From: Natronosalvus halobius
GTDB lineage: Archaea > Halobacteriota > Halobacteria > Halobacteriales > Natrialbaceae
Length of the DNA stretch: 64,000 bases
Direction of reading: 5' to 3'
Assembly (NCBI RefSeq): GCF_024138145.1
Contig: NZ_CP099997.1
Location: forward strand, 3,286,001-3,350,000
Shown: positions 24,713 to 32,082 of the stretch, one piece after another
Position numbering within the stretch: the first letter of the stretch is position 1
How the letters are laid out: each line of letters starts with the position of its first letter
The notes under the pieces: model-generated
Told to the model about the DNA's origin: nothing
The model's database searches: none
Seen by the model: the letters and a program-made list of their open reading frames with translations, nothing else
Program-made: the position numbers and the translations under genes

Positions 24713-24746
24713 GTCGGCCACCCCGTCTCGTCGGCCACTCCGTCTC
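24713..24746. repeat. 17-bp tandem duplication
   Basis: GTCGGCCACCCCGTCTC at 24713-24729 is followed directly by the same unit with one change at 24730-24746, then a shorter degenerate piece ending at 24760. It lies in the short gap after the DUF5789-like gene. It is probably replication slippage. Confidence 0.55.
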
Positions 24747-24865
24747 GTTCATACCGTCTCGTTCGCCGAAGACCGAGACGACGCCACCGTCCACCGTCAT
24801 CCATTTTGAGTGTTTCGAGCGACGAGCGTCGCGGCTCCCGGACCCGCAACCGTCTCAGGACGTGT

Positions 24866-25477
24866 CTACTCGTCGCCTCTCGGCATCCTCGAGAGCCACA
24901 GCCAGCCGGCGACCAGGGGGGCGTGGATCGTCGCGAGCGGGTAGGCGGTTCGATTGGGGTCGACTCCGAACCCGGCGGCCAGTCCGACGGCGGCGACGCC
25001 GACGAGTGCGATCAGGCCGGCCGTGACCCGCCGGTCGGCGGGAAAGCCGACGGCTCGAGCGCCGGCCCAGCAGAGCGCGAGCGCGTAGGCGAGACTCCCG
25101 AGCGGCCAGTAGCGGAGGAACGAGGGCGTCGGTCCTGGTTGGTCGAGAAACGTCGGCAGGAGGGTGACGTGCCCGGTCTCGAGGACGACCGTTCCCCAGG
25201 GAAAGAGCAGCGTCGTCCCGCTGGTTTGGATGACGACCCAGGGAACGACACCGAGGGACAGCAGGGCGAGCCAGCGGACGATTCGATTGCGGCGATTCTG
25301 GCCATCCGTCTCCGATTTCTGACTCGTGTTGTCGCCTGCTTCGCCCGACCTGTTCACCTCGTCCGACTCGTCGACGGACGCCACGTTACCGGCCACCTCG
25401 GCAACCCCGCGCCTACTAGCACGTTCAGAACGGCCGTACGCCCGACGTTTCCCGCCCGTGATCGTTCGTCTCAGCAC
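24866..25477 (-). CDS. Multi-pass membrane protein, haloarchaeal, unknown
   Basis: A frame of up to 203 aa. After a hydrophilic, charged N-terminus of about 60 residues come four hydrophobic segments: IVRWLALLSLGVVPWVVIQ, a segment around LLFPWGTVVL, SLAYALALCWAGARAV and GLIALVGVAAVGLAAGFGV, and then a last one near the C-terminus (HAPLVAGWLWLSRMP). This resembles the small haloarchaeal membrane family labelled TIGR04206 (from memory). The start is uncertain: GTG codons about 28 and 32 codons in would remove the basic leader. The function is unknown. Confidence 0.68.
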   Translation of the reverse strand: MLRRTITGGKRRAYGRSERASRRGVAEVAGNVASVDESDEVNRSGEAGDNTSQKSETDGQNRRNRIVRWLALLSLGVVPWVVIQTSGTTLLFPWGTVVLETGHVTLLPTFLDQPGPTPSFLRYWPLGSLAYALALCWAGARAVGFPADRRVTAGLIALVGVAAVGLAAGFGVDPNRTAYPLATIHAPLVAGWLWLSRMPRGDE

Positions 25478-25563
25478 GCTCGAGCGTCCGTGGCGCGGCG
25501 AAAAAAGCGTGGCGACCGCTCGCGACCGGAGAACTCATCACGTCGTGCCTGTACGAGTGGCGC

Positions 25564-26205
25564 ATGTCGACGATCCTCGTGACGGGCTACGAACCGTTCG
25601 GCGAGTTCGAAACGAATCCGGCGCGCCAACTAGCCACAGCGCTCGACGGCACCCGAGTGGCGGGAGCAACCCTTGTCGGGCGCGAACTCCCGGTAGCCTT
25701 CGACCGGGCGCGTCCCGCGCTCGTCGAACACATCGAGCGCCACGACCCGACGCTGGTCGTCTCGCTCGGTCTGGCCGCCGGCAGACCCGCGCTCTCGCTC
25801 GAGCGCGTGGGTATCAACCTCCGTGACACCGCGGGGACGCCGGACAACGACCACCGCTCGGTCCTGGACGACCCGGTCGACGTCGGGGGACCGGACGCGT
25901 ACTTCTCGACGCTCCCGGTTCGTGAGATGCAAACGGCCATGCGCGAGGCCGGCGTTCCGACGACGCTGTCGACGTCGGCGGGCACCCACCTCTGTAACGA
26001 TATCCTCTACGCGACGCGTCGATACGTCGAGACGAACGACCTCGAGACCCGGTCGGGGTTCGTCCACGTCCCGCTGAGTCACGAGCAGGCAGCCACCCGC
26101 GAGACCACGCAGCCGAGCATGGCGCTCGAGACGATGCGACGCGGGATTGAGGTCGAATTGAAGACGGCACTCGGGATCGGTCTCGAGACGGCACTCGAGG
26201 AGTGA
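25564..26205 (+). CDS. pcp: Pyroglutamyl-peptidase I (C15 cysteine peptidase)
   Basis: A 213-aa cytosolic peptidase that removes N-terminal pyroglutamate. The catalytic triad aligns with the classical numbering: E80 in SLERVGIN, C144 in GTHLCNDILY and H168 in FVHVPLS. The N-terminal motif ILVTGYEPFGEFETNP is also diagnostic. The length is typical. It stands alone between the membrane protein (divergent) and threonine synthase, 215 bp before the latter. It probably recycles peptides that carry cyclised N-terminal Gln/Glu; the strongly acidic proteome would supply such substrates (inference). Confidence 0.94.
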   Translation: MSTILVTGYEPFGEFETNPARQLATALDGTRVAGATLVGRELPVAFDRARPALVEHIERHDPTLVVSLGLAAGRPALSLERVGINLRDTAGTPDNDHRSVLDDPVDVGGPDAYFSTLPVREMQTAMREAGVPTTLSTSAGTHLCNDILYATRRYVETNDLETRSGFVHVPLSHEQAATRETTQPSMALETMRRGIEVELKTALGIGLETALEE

Positions 26206-26419
26206 ACCGCACCCGCTGCTACACATTTGATATAGCGACCCAGCGTATATCTGCGCCACATCTTCCGCTCGCGGGTTCACCTCTCGAGGCACTCCTGGAC
26301 GCTCAGACGGTGAGCGTGGGCGACGAACGAGGGCAATGGACGCCGATTTCGTCCGACTGCTAATGGCGCCGTCCCGGGAAGTCTTCGTCCTCCAGGCCGA
26401 ACGGCCGATAATGCCTCCG

Positions 26420-27583
26420 ATGCGCGTCTGCTACGCCTGCGAACGAACGTTCGAGACCCCTCGAGCCCGGTGTGACTGTGGTGAACCGCTGTGGCGGCCC
26501 ATCGAGCCACTCGAGAGCTGTCCCTCGGACGCTGGCTCGAGCGGGCGATCGATCTGGCGGTACGACGCTGTGCTCCCGGCGAGCCAGCCGACGGGCGACC
26601 TCGAGGCCGGCGGTGCGGCGGTCTGGCGAAGCCGCTCCCTCGAAAGCTACGCTGGAGCGAACGTCTGGCTCGCCGACGAGGGACGAAACCCGACGGGGAG
26701 CTTCAAGGATCGAGGAAGCGCTGTCGGCGTCGCGGCCACCCTCGAGGCCGGAATCGATCGCGTCGGGACCGTCTCCCACGGCAACATGGCGTCGAGTGTG
26801 GCGGCACACGCGGCGGCCGCCGGGATCGACTGCACCGTCCTGGTCCCTGCGGACATCGCCGAGGAGCGAATCCGGGCCATCGCCCGGTTCGACCCGCAAA
26901 TCGTCCGCGTCCATGGTGACTACGGCCGACTGTATTACGACGCCCTCGAACTCGGGCGAAGGCACGGAATCCAGTTCCTCAACTCCGACGTTCCGCTCCG
27001 GGTCGCGGGCCAGAAGACGCTCGCGTTCGACCTCCTGGAGACCGTTCCCTCGCTGGACGCCATCGTCCTCCCGGTCAGCAGCGGCGGCAACGCGAGCGCG
27101 GTCTGGAAGGGGCTCCTGGAGTTACGCGCCGGCGGATTACTCGAGTCGCTGCCGCGATTGTACCTGATCCAGGCGGCGGCCTGCGATCCGATCGCGGCGG
27201 CGTATCGGTCAGATCGAGAGCGCGTCGATCCCGCTTCGGGCGTGAAAGAGACTGTCGCCTATTCCATCGCCAACGCCGACCCGCCAAGCGGGACCCGTGC
27301 GCTTGCGGCCGTTCGCGACACCGACGGCGCCGCCCTCTCGGTCGACGACGACGCGATCCTCGAGGCCCAGGACCGCCTCGCTCGCGACGCTGGTGTGCGC
27401 GTCGAACCCGCCTCGGCAACTACGGTAGCGGGGCTTCGCCGACTGACCGAGCGCGGAGACGTCGGCCCGGACGAGACGGTCGCCTGTGTACTGACCGGGC
27501 GCGGCTACGGCGGCGAGGGCGAGCTTCCGTCGGCGCCAGTCGTCGACCGGGAGGACCTCGAGTCGTCGCTCGACTCCGAGTGA
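26420..27583 (+). CDS. thrC: Threonine synthase
   Basis: PLP enzyme converting O-phosphohomoserine to threonine. The N-terminus has a zinc-ribbon-like element (VCYACERTFETPRARCDCGEP). The PLP-binding Lys is in NPTGSFKDRGSAVGV, the phosphate-binding loop is LPVSSGGNASAVW, and the C-terminus has CVLTGRGYGGEG. The protein is about 387 aa. I chose the ATG at 26420 just before the zinc ribbon; in-frame ATGs at 26411 and 26336 would add 3 or 28 residues without family resemblance. No other homoserine-pathway genes are adjacent. Confidence 0.9.
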   Translation: MRVCYACERTFETPRARCDCGEPLWRPIEPLESCPSDAGSSGRSIWRYDAVLPASQPTGDLEAGGAAVWRSRSLESYAGANVWLADEGRNPTGSFKDRGSAVGVAATLEAGIDRVGTVSHGNMASSVAAHAAAAGIDCTVLVPADIAEERIRAIARFDPQIVRVHGDYGRLYYDALELGRRHGIQFLNSDVPLRVAGQKTLAFDLLETVPSLDAIVLPVSSGGNASAVWKGLLELRAGGLLESLPRLYLIQAAACDPIAAAYRSDRERVDPASGVKETVAYSIANADPPSGTRALAAVRDTDGAALSVDDDAILEAQDRLARDAGVRVEPASATTVAGLRRLTERGDVGPDETVACVLTGRGYGGEGELPSAPVVDREDLESSLDSE

Positions 27584-27687
27584 GGTACTGGCGACGCCGA
27601 TCCGAGCGTGTGACGGCGCTGTGGAGGCAGGCCGCGAGAGAGCAAGCGTACATAATACTCTTATTACCGGACGGTGTACGCCCGGGT

Positions 27688-27981
27688 ATGGCAGACAAAC
27701 CGACCTCCGGTGAGATTTTCGGTGTCCCGTACAACTTCGAGCGACCGAGTTTCGGCCGAATGCTCTCGTCGTACTGGCAACCCGGTGAGGGAATGCTCGT
27801 CGAGAAGCCCTTCGGCGTCGGCTACACGCTCAACCTGGCCAACTGGCGCTCCTGGATCGTCGTCGTCATCGCGGGCGCGTTGCTCTGGCAGGAACAGTCG
27901 CCGTCGTCGGATTCGGAGTCGGATTCGGAGTCGGCGATCGATCCGGTCGAAGTGATCGTCGACGACGAGAGCGACGACTGA
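27688..27981 (+). CDS. Small single-span membrane protein, DUF5808-like
   Basis: A 97-aa protein. The conserved N-terminal part MADKPTSGEIFGVPYNFERP is followed by FGRMLSSYWQPGEGMLVEKP and GVGYTLNLANWRS, then one transmembrane helix (WIVVVIAGALLW) and an acidic Ser-Asp-Glu tail. The family resembles what is annotated DUF5808 (name recalled, not verified). The tail is encoded by a 12-bp tandem duplication (27910-27933). An AT-rich TATA-like stretch at 27650-27664 lies upstream. The function is unknown. Confidence 0.72.
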   Translation: MADKPTSGEIFGVPYNFERPSFGRMLSSYWQPGEGMLVEKPFGVGYTLNLANWRSWIVVVIAGALLWQEQSPSSDSESDSESAIDPVEVIVDDESDD

Positions 27982-28095
27982 GCGGTCTTAGCACTTCTCG
28001 ACCGTTTCCGTTCGTTCGAGCCGCGAGTTCGAGCGTCAGATTCGGTGCTCGAATGTCGAAAGCTCCGGTGCTCGACCCTCGAATCGCGCGTCGGC

Positions 28096-28917
28096 TCAGG
28101 CCTCGAGTGCGCGGTCGCGAACCCAGCCTTCGGCGCCGAACTTCCGCTCGGCCAGGTCGGCCGCAGCCTCGAGTTCCGCGGCCCGCCACTCGCCCTCCTC
28201 GGCGTCACACCACCCACCGAGCGCGTTGGCGAGGTAGTCGACGGCCTCCTCGCGGTCGATTCCCGCCTGTTCGCGGATGCTCGTGACGCGGTCCGTAAAC
28301 GTCTCCGGCTCGACGTCCGCGGCGAAGACGCCGACGTGGGTTTCAGGCTCGATGTCGAAACTCAGCGAGCCGTGCTGGATGACGACGTCGCGCTGGCGGT
28401 ACTGGGCGTTGCCGCTGATTTTCTTCGTCTCGGACTCGCTCGCGGGGGCCACCACGTCGTGAGCGGGGTGGATGTCCCGGAGATAACACGATGGGCGGTA
28501 GATGGCCTCCTGTTTCGACTCCGCGAAGTCGGCGTCGACGCCCATCCGCGAGAACGCCTCCAGGATGGGTTCACAGAACATGGCGTAACAGTCCATCAGG
28601 TCGCCGGGGACTTCCGCGGCCGGGGCGACGATGGTGTAGGAGATGTCCGCGACGGCGTCGTGGTAGATGCCGCCGCCGCCGGTCTGCCGTCGGGTGACGT
28701 CGATTCCGTGTTCCTCGCAGAAATCCCAGTCGACGGTGTCGGGTTCCTGCTGGTAGCCCAGCGAGAGCGTGCTGGGTTCCCAGTCGTAGACCCGAACGGT
28801 ACGCAGGTCGTCCTCGAGCGCCGTTCGCGCGGCGATTTCTTCGAGGGACATCTGGGTCGCTCCGTCCCTGGGGTCGTCCCTGATCAGGCGCCACTCGCGG
28901 TCGACGAGGTCGGTCAT
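28096..28917 (-). CDS. Lipoate-protein ligase A-like protein
   Basis: A 273-aa member of the biotin/lipoate A/B ligase fold. Family motifs are RRQTGGGGIYHD (substrate and AMP loop), DISYTIVAP, and KKISGNAQYRQRDVVIQHGSL, which contains the catalytic Lys. A C-terminal helical region ends the protein. It likely attaches lipoate or octanoate to 2-oxoacid dehydrogenase E2 or a GcvH-like protein; a ligase (ATP-dependent) or octanoyl-transfer role cannot be separated by eye. I started at MTDLVDREWRL; the frame is open 7 codons further. It is divergent from the metal transporter operon. Confidence 0.88.
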   Translation of the reverse strand: MTDLVDREWRLIRDDPRDGATQMSLEEIAARTALEDDLRTVRVYDWEPSTLSLGYQQEPDTVDWDFCEEHGIDVTRRQTGGGGIYHDAVADISYTIVAPAAEVPGDLMDCYAMFCEPILEAFSRMGVDADFAESKQEAIYRPSCYLRDIHPAHDVVAPASESETKKISGNAQYRQRDVVIQHGSLSFDIEPETHVGVFAADVEPETFTDRVTSIREQAGIDREEAVDYLANALGGWCDAEEGEWRAAELEAAADLAERKFGAEGWVRDRALEA

Positions 28918-29016
28918 ACCCGTGTGCTCGTCGGCCACCGAGAAATGGATTCCGACGTGCGATCACTGTCGACCGTCGGCTGTCGACCACCGACGAATCC
29001 CTACACAAGCACCCGG

Positions 29017-29032
29017 TTTAGATCCGTCTAAA
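29017..29032. promoter_or_regulatory. TTTAGA-N4-TCTAAA palindrome upstream of the metal ABC operon
   Basis: TTTAGA (29017-29022) and TCTAAA (29027-29032) are exact complements around TCCG, 53-68 bp before the transporter start and upstream of its TATA-like box. The layout resembles metal-dependent DtxR-family operators (two short arms around a 4-bp core), so a metal-sensing repressor or activator is likely. Confidence 0.55.
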
Positions 29033-29049
29033 AATCGAGTTCGGTAGTA

Positions 29050-29064
29050 ACTATTTTATAGTTT
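29050..29064. promoter_or_regulatory. AACTAT-TTT-ATAGTT palindrome overlapping the TATA box
   Basis: AACTAT (29050-29055) and ATAGTT (29059-29064) are exact complements around TTT and include the TATA-like core TTTTATAG, 21-35 bp before the ATG at 29085. A wider pair GTAGTA (29045-29050) / TACTAC (29071-29076) surrounds it. The element is either a TATA box with chance symmetry or a repressor site that blocks TBP. Confidence 0.5.
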
Positions 29065-29084
29065 GTAGGTACTACGTCCCGACA

Positions 29085-30149
29085 ATGAGCGAGCGATTAC
29101 GGTCGTCGGACGGACCCTCGATTTCCCGTCGTCAGGCACTCGCGAGCGGCGCTGGCGCCCTCGTCACCGGAACTGCGGGCTGTCTCGCGGGCGTCAGAGG
29201 GAGTCCGTCGGGGAACGAGGACGGGTCGCCGGTCGTCGCGGCGTCGTTTTTCAGCTTCTACGACTTCGGGCGCAAGGTGGCGGAGAATACGCCTGTCCAG
29301 GTGACGAACCTGGTTCCGACCGGCCTCCACGGCCACGGCTGGGAACCGGACGCAAGCATCACGCGCGACATCATCGAGGCGGACGCGTTCATCCACGTCG
29401 GCGCCGACTTCCAGCCCTGGGCCGACCGGGCGATTCAGACGCTGGAGGACGACGGGGTCGACACGGCGTTGATCAATGCCCGCGAGGGCATCGAACTGGT
29501 CTCGCTGGCGGCCAGCCTGGACCCGGAAGAGGAGGGCGTCGGCGACGGACGGGGTCTGGATCCGCACTTCTGGCTCGATCCCCAGCGAGCGAAGCGCTCC
29601 GTCGACAATATCGCCGACGGCCTGATCGAGGTCGCCCCCGACCACGAGGAGACGCTCCTGGCGAACGCCGAGGCGTACAAGGCTGACGTCCTGGATCGGA
29701 TCGACGCGGACTACGAGCGAATCTTCGAGACGGCTTCGCGGGACGTGGTCCAGCTCGCGGCCCACAACGCGTTCCAGTACGTCGGCGTTCGCTACGGCGT
29801 CGAGATGCGGCCGCTGGTCACGAACCTCGCCGCGAGCGGGAACGTCGCCCCGAGCGACATCGTCGCGGCCAAGAAGACCATCGAGGAGAACGACATCGAG
29901 TACATCGGTGCCGCGGTCTTCGAGACGCGCAAACCGGCCGAGCAGTTGCTCGCGGAGACGCCCGTCGAGGCCTACTTCCCCGTGACGCCGTACGCCGGCG
30001 TCTACGAGGAGTGGGTCGACGCGGGCTGGGGGTACGAAGAGATCGCGTACAACATCAACATGCCCACGTTCAACGTCGTTCTCGGCAACGAACCGCCGGA
30101 CGAGGCCGGACCGGACGGCTGGGCCGACGAGTGGCGAAACTTCGAGTGA
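29085..30149 (+). CDS. Metal ABC transporter substrate-binding lipoprotein (ZnuA-like)
   Basis: A 354-aa cluster A-I substrate-binding protein for zinc or manganese. The N-terminus has a Tat motif (SISRRQALASGAGA) and lipobox (TAGC) for membrane anchoring. Metal-ligand motifs are GLHGHGWEPD, DPHFWLDPQRAKRSV and AAHNAFQYVGVRYG, plus a late Asp/Glu. The His-rich loop common in bacterial ZnuA is absent. It is first of three genes; the ATP-binding gene starts 5 nt after its stop. Two palindromes in the promoter point to metal-responsive control. Zinc is favoured, manganese is the alternative. Confidence 0.9.
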   Translation: MSERLRSSDGPSISRRQALASGAGALVTGTAGCLAGVRGSPSGNEDGSPVVAASFFSFYDFGRKVAENTPVQVTNLVPTGLHGHGWEPDASITRDIIEADAFIHVGADFQPWADRAIQTLEDDGVDTALINAREGIELVSLAASLDPEEEGVGDGRGLDPHFWLDPQRAKRSVDNIADGLIEVAPDHEETLLANAEAYKADVLDRIDADYERIFETASRDVVQLAAHNAFQYVGVRYGVEMRPLVTNLAASGNVAPSDIVAAKKTIEENDIEYIGAAVFETRKPAEQLLAETPVEAYFPVTPYAGVYEEWVDAGWGYEEIAYNINMPTFNVVLGNEPPDEAGPDGWADEWRNFE

Positions 30150-30154
30150 GAGCA

Positions 30155-30940
30155 ATGCACACGACACCCACCCAGGAACCCTCTACGAACGCTGTCGGCG
30201 TGGAGGCGCCCGTCATCGAACTCGCTGACGTCGACTTCGGATACGCGTCGACGCCGGTCGTCGAGGACGTCTCGCTTCGCGTCGACCCCGGCGAGTACGT
30301 TGCCATCGTCGGCCCGAACGGCTCCGGGAAGTCGACGCTCATGCGACTCGCACTCGGATTACTCCAGCCGGACCGGGGCACCGCACGCCTGTTCGACGAA
30401 CCCGCCCACCGCTTCGACGACGGCGCTCGAGTCGGCTACGTCGCCCAGCGGGCGAGCGCCTCGACGGAGATGCCGATCACGGTTCGCGAGGTCGTGAAGA
30501 TGGGCCGGTTCCCTCACGTTCGCTTCGGTCGCCTGGACGAGGCGGACTGGGCAATCGTCGACCGCGCCCTCGAGACGGTCGGAATGCACGCGTTCGCCGA
30601 CCGGCGGATCACGAACCTCTCCGGGGGCCAGCGCCAGCGAGCGTTCATCGCGCGGGCGCTCGCGGGCGAGGCGGACCTGCTCGTCCTGGACGAGCCGACC
30701 GTCGGCGTCGACGCCGAATCGGTCGAGGCGTTCTACGACCTGCTCGAATCGCTCAACGATTCGGGGATCACCGTCCTCCTGATCGAACACGACCTGGGCG
30801 CGGTGACCGCCCACGCCGACCGGATCGTCTGTCTCAACCGCGAGGTGTACTTCGACGGGACGGCGGAGGCGTTCGTCGAGAGCGACGCGCTCGGCCGGGC
30901 GTTCGGGGCGGCAGCGGCCATCGTGGGTGACCGCCGATGA
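30155..30940 (+). CDS. Metal ABC transporter ATP-binding protein (ZnuC-like)
   Basis: A 261-aa ATPase. Walker A is GPNGSGKST, the Q-loop is YVAQRASAS, the signature motif is LSGGQRQR, Walker B is LLVLDEP, and the switch His is in LIEHDLG. It couples ATP hydrolysis to import through the downstream permease. The ATG at 30155 follows the substrate-binding gene by 5 nt; the frame is open further upstream, but that part overlaps coding sequence. The last codons overlap the permease start (ATGA at 30937-30940). Confidence 0.93.
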   Translation: MHTTPTQEPSTNAVGVEAPVIELADVDFGYASTPVVEDVSLRVDPGEYVAIVGPNGSGKSTLMRLALGLLQPDRGTARLFDEPAHRFDDGARVGYVAQRASASTEMPITVREVVKMGRFPHVRFGRLDEADWAIVDRALETVGMHAFADRRITNLSGGQRQRAFIARALAGEADLLVLDEPTVGVDAESVEAFYDLLESLNDSGITVLLIEHDLGAVTAHADRIVCLNREVYFDGTAEAFVESDALGRAFGAAAAIVGDRR

Positions 30941-31974
30941 GTGGACTGGCCGCCGGCCCGTTGCAGTCGAGCCCTCTCAACTCGCTGCAATCGGGGCCCG
31001 TCGACGTCGCCCTCGAACCGCTGTACTGGCTGCTCGAGGCGTGGTACTGGCTCCTGTCCCAGCTGTACTACGTTACGGGGCTCGAGATGATTCACCCCGA
31101 GTACGCGTTCATGCACCGGGCGATCCTGGTCGGCCTCTGCATCGGCGTGATGGCCCCGCTCATCGGCACCTTCCTGGTCCACCGCCAGCTCGCGCTCATC
31201 GGCGATGCCCTCGCACACACCGCGTTTGCGGGCGTCGCGGTCGGCCTGTTCGTCAACGCGACCCTGTCGTTCTCGGTGTCGCCGTACCTGACGGCCATCG
31301 TCGTCGCGGTGATCGCCGCGTTGTTCATCGAACTCATCTCAGAGTACACCGACGCCTACAACGACGTCTCGATGGCGATTGTCCTCTCGACGGGGTTCGC
31401 CCTCGGGACGGTGCTCATCAGCCTCAACGCGGGCGGGCTCACCGTGTCGATCGACCAGTACCTCTTCGGGAACCTCTCGACGGTGTCGGCCGAAAACGCG
31501 GTCCTCCTGCTCGTGTTGTTCGCCGTCGTCGTCGGCACGGTCGCGCTCACCCGCAATCAACTGCTGTACGTCACCTTCGACGAAGTGGCCGCCGAGGTCG
31601 CGGGGATTCCCGTGCGCTGGTACAATCGCGTGATGGTGATGCTTACCGCGCTGGTCGTCGTCGGCGCGATGCAGATCATGGGCGTCATCCTCGTGGCAGC
31701 GATGCTGGTCGTCCCCGTCGCCGGCGCCTCGCAGGTCGCACGAAGCTTCTCACAGGCGCTGCTGGCGTCGGTCGTTCTCGCCGAACTCGCCGTCGTCATC
31801 GGTATCGGGGTCGCGTACTACGCCGAGGCGACCGCCGGCGGCGTCGTCGTGCTGGTCGCCGTCGCCATCTACGTCGGCTGTGTCGGCCTCGGCAAGCTCT
31901 TCACCGGAACCCACCGCGAGGAGTCGGTGACGGACGTCGACGCGATCGACGGCGACGGGGCCTCGCTCGAGTGA
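30937..31974 (+). CDS. Metal ABC transporter permease (ZnuB-like)
   Basis: A 345-aa inner-membrane protein with about eight to nine helices, e.g. AILVGLCIGVMAPLIGTFLV, ALIGDALAHTAFAGVAVGL and IMGVILVAAMLVVPVAGA. The GDALAHTAFAGVA segment is the family's cytoplasmic coupling region. The N-terminal extension of about 45 residues before the first core helix is longer than in bacterial ZnuB and itself carries a hydrophobic patch. It overlaps the ATPase gene by 4 nt. The C-terminal tail is acidic. No metal-sensor gene follows in the window. Confidence 0.92.
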   Translation: MSGLAAGPLQSSPLNSLQSGPVDVALEPLYWLLEAWYWLLSQLYYVTGLEMIHPEYAFMHRAILVGLCIGVMAPLIGTFLVHRQLALIGDALAHTAFAGVAVGLFVNATLSFSVSPYLTAIVVAVIAALFIELISEYTDAYNDVSMAIVLSTGFALGTVLISLNAGGLTVSIDQYLFGNLSTVSAENAVLLLVLFAVVVGTVALTRNQLLYVTFDEVAAEVAGIPVRWYNRVMVMLTALVVVGAMQIMGVILVAAMLVVPVAGASQVARSFSQALLASVVLAELAVVIGIGVAYYAEATAGGVVVLVAVAIYVGCVGLGKLFTGTHREESVTDVDAIDGDGASLE

Positions 31975-32082
31975 CGGCTCGATCGCTGAACCCGGAACGC
32001 TCCCAGGTGGGCCACCTCGAGCGGTTTCGCCCGGTCGCTCGACCACTATAGGTTTATACACCTGGCTCTAGGTCTTGGCGTA

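Noticed and set aside
24713-24760. Short tandem repeats considered as a CRISPR-like array
   Set aside because: Units abut without spacers and only two good copies exist.
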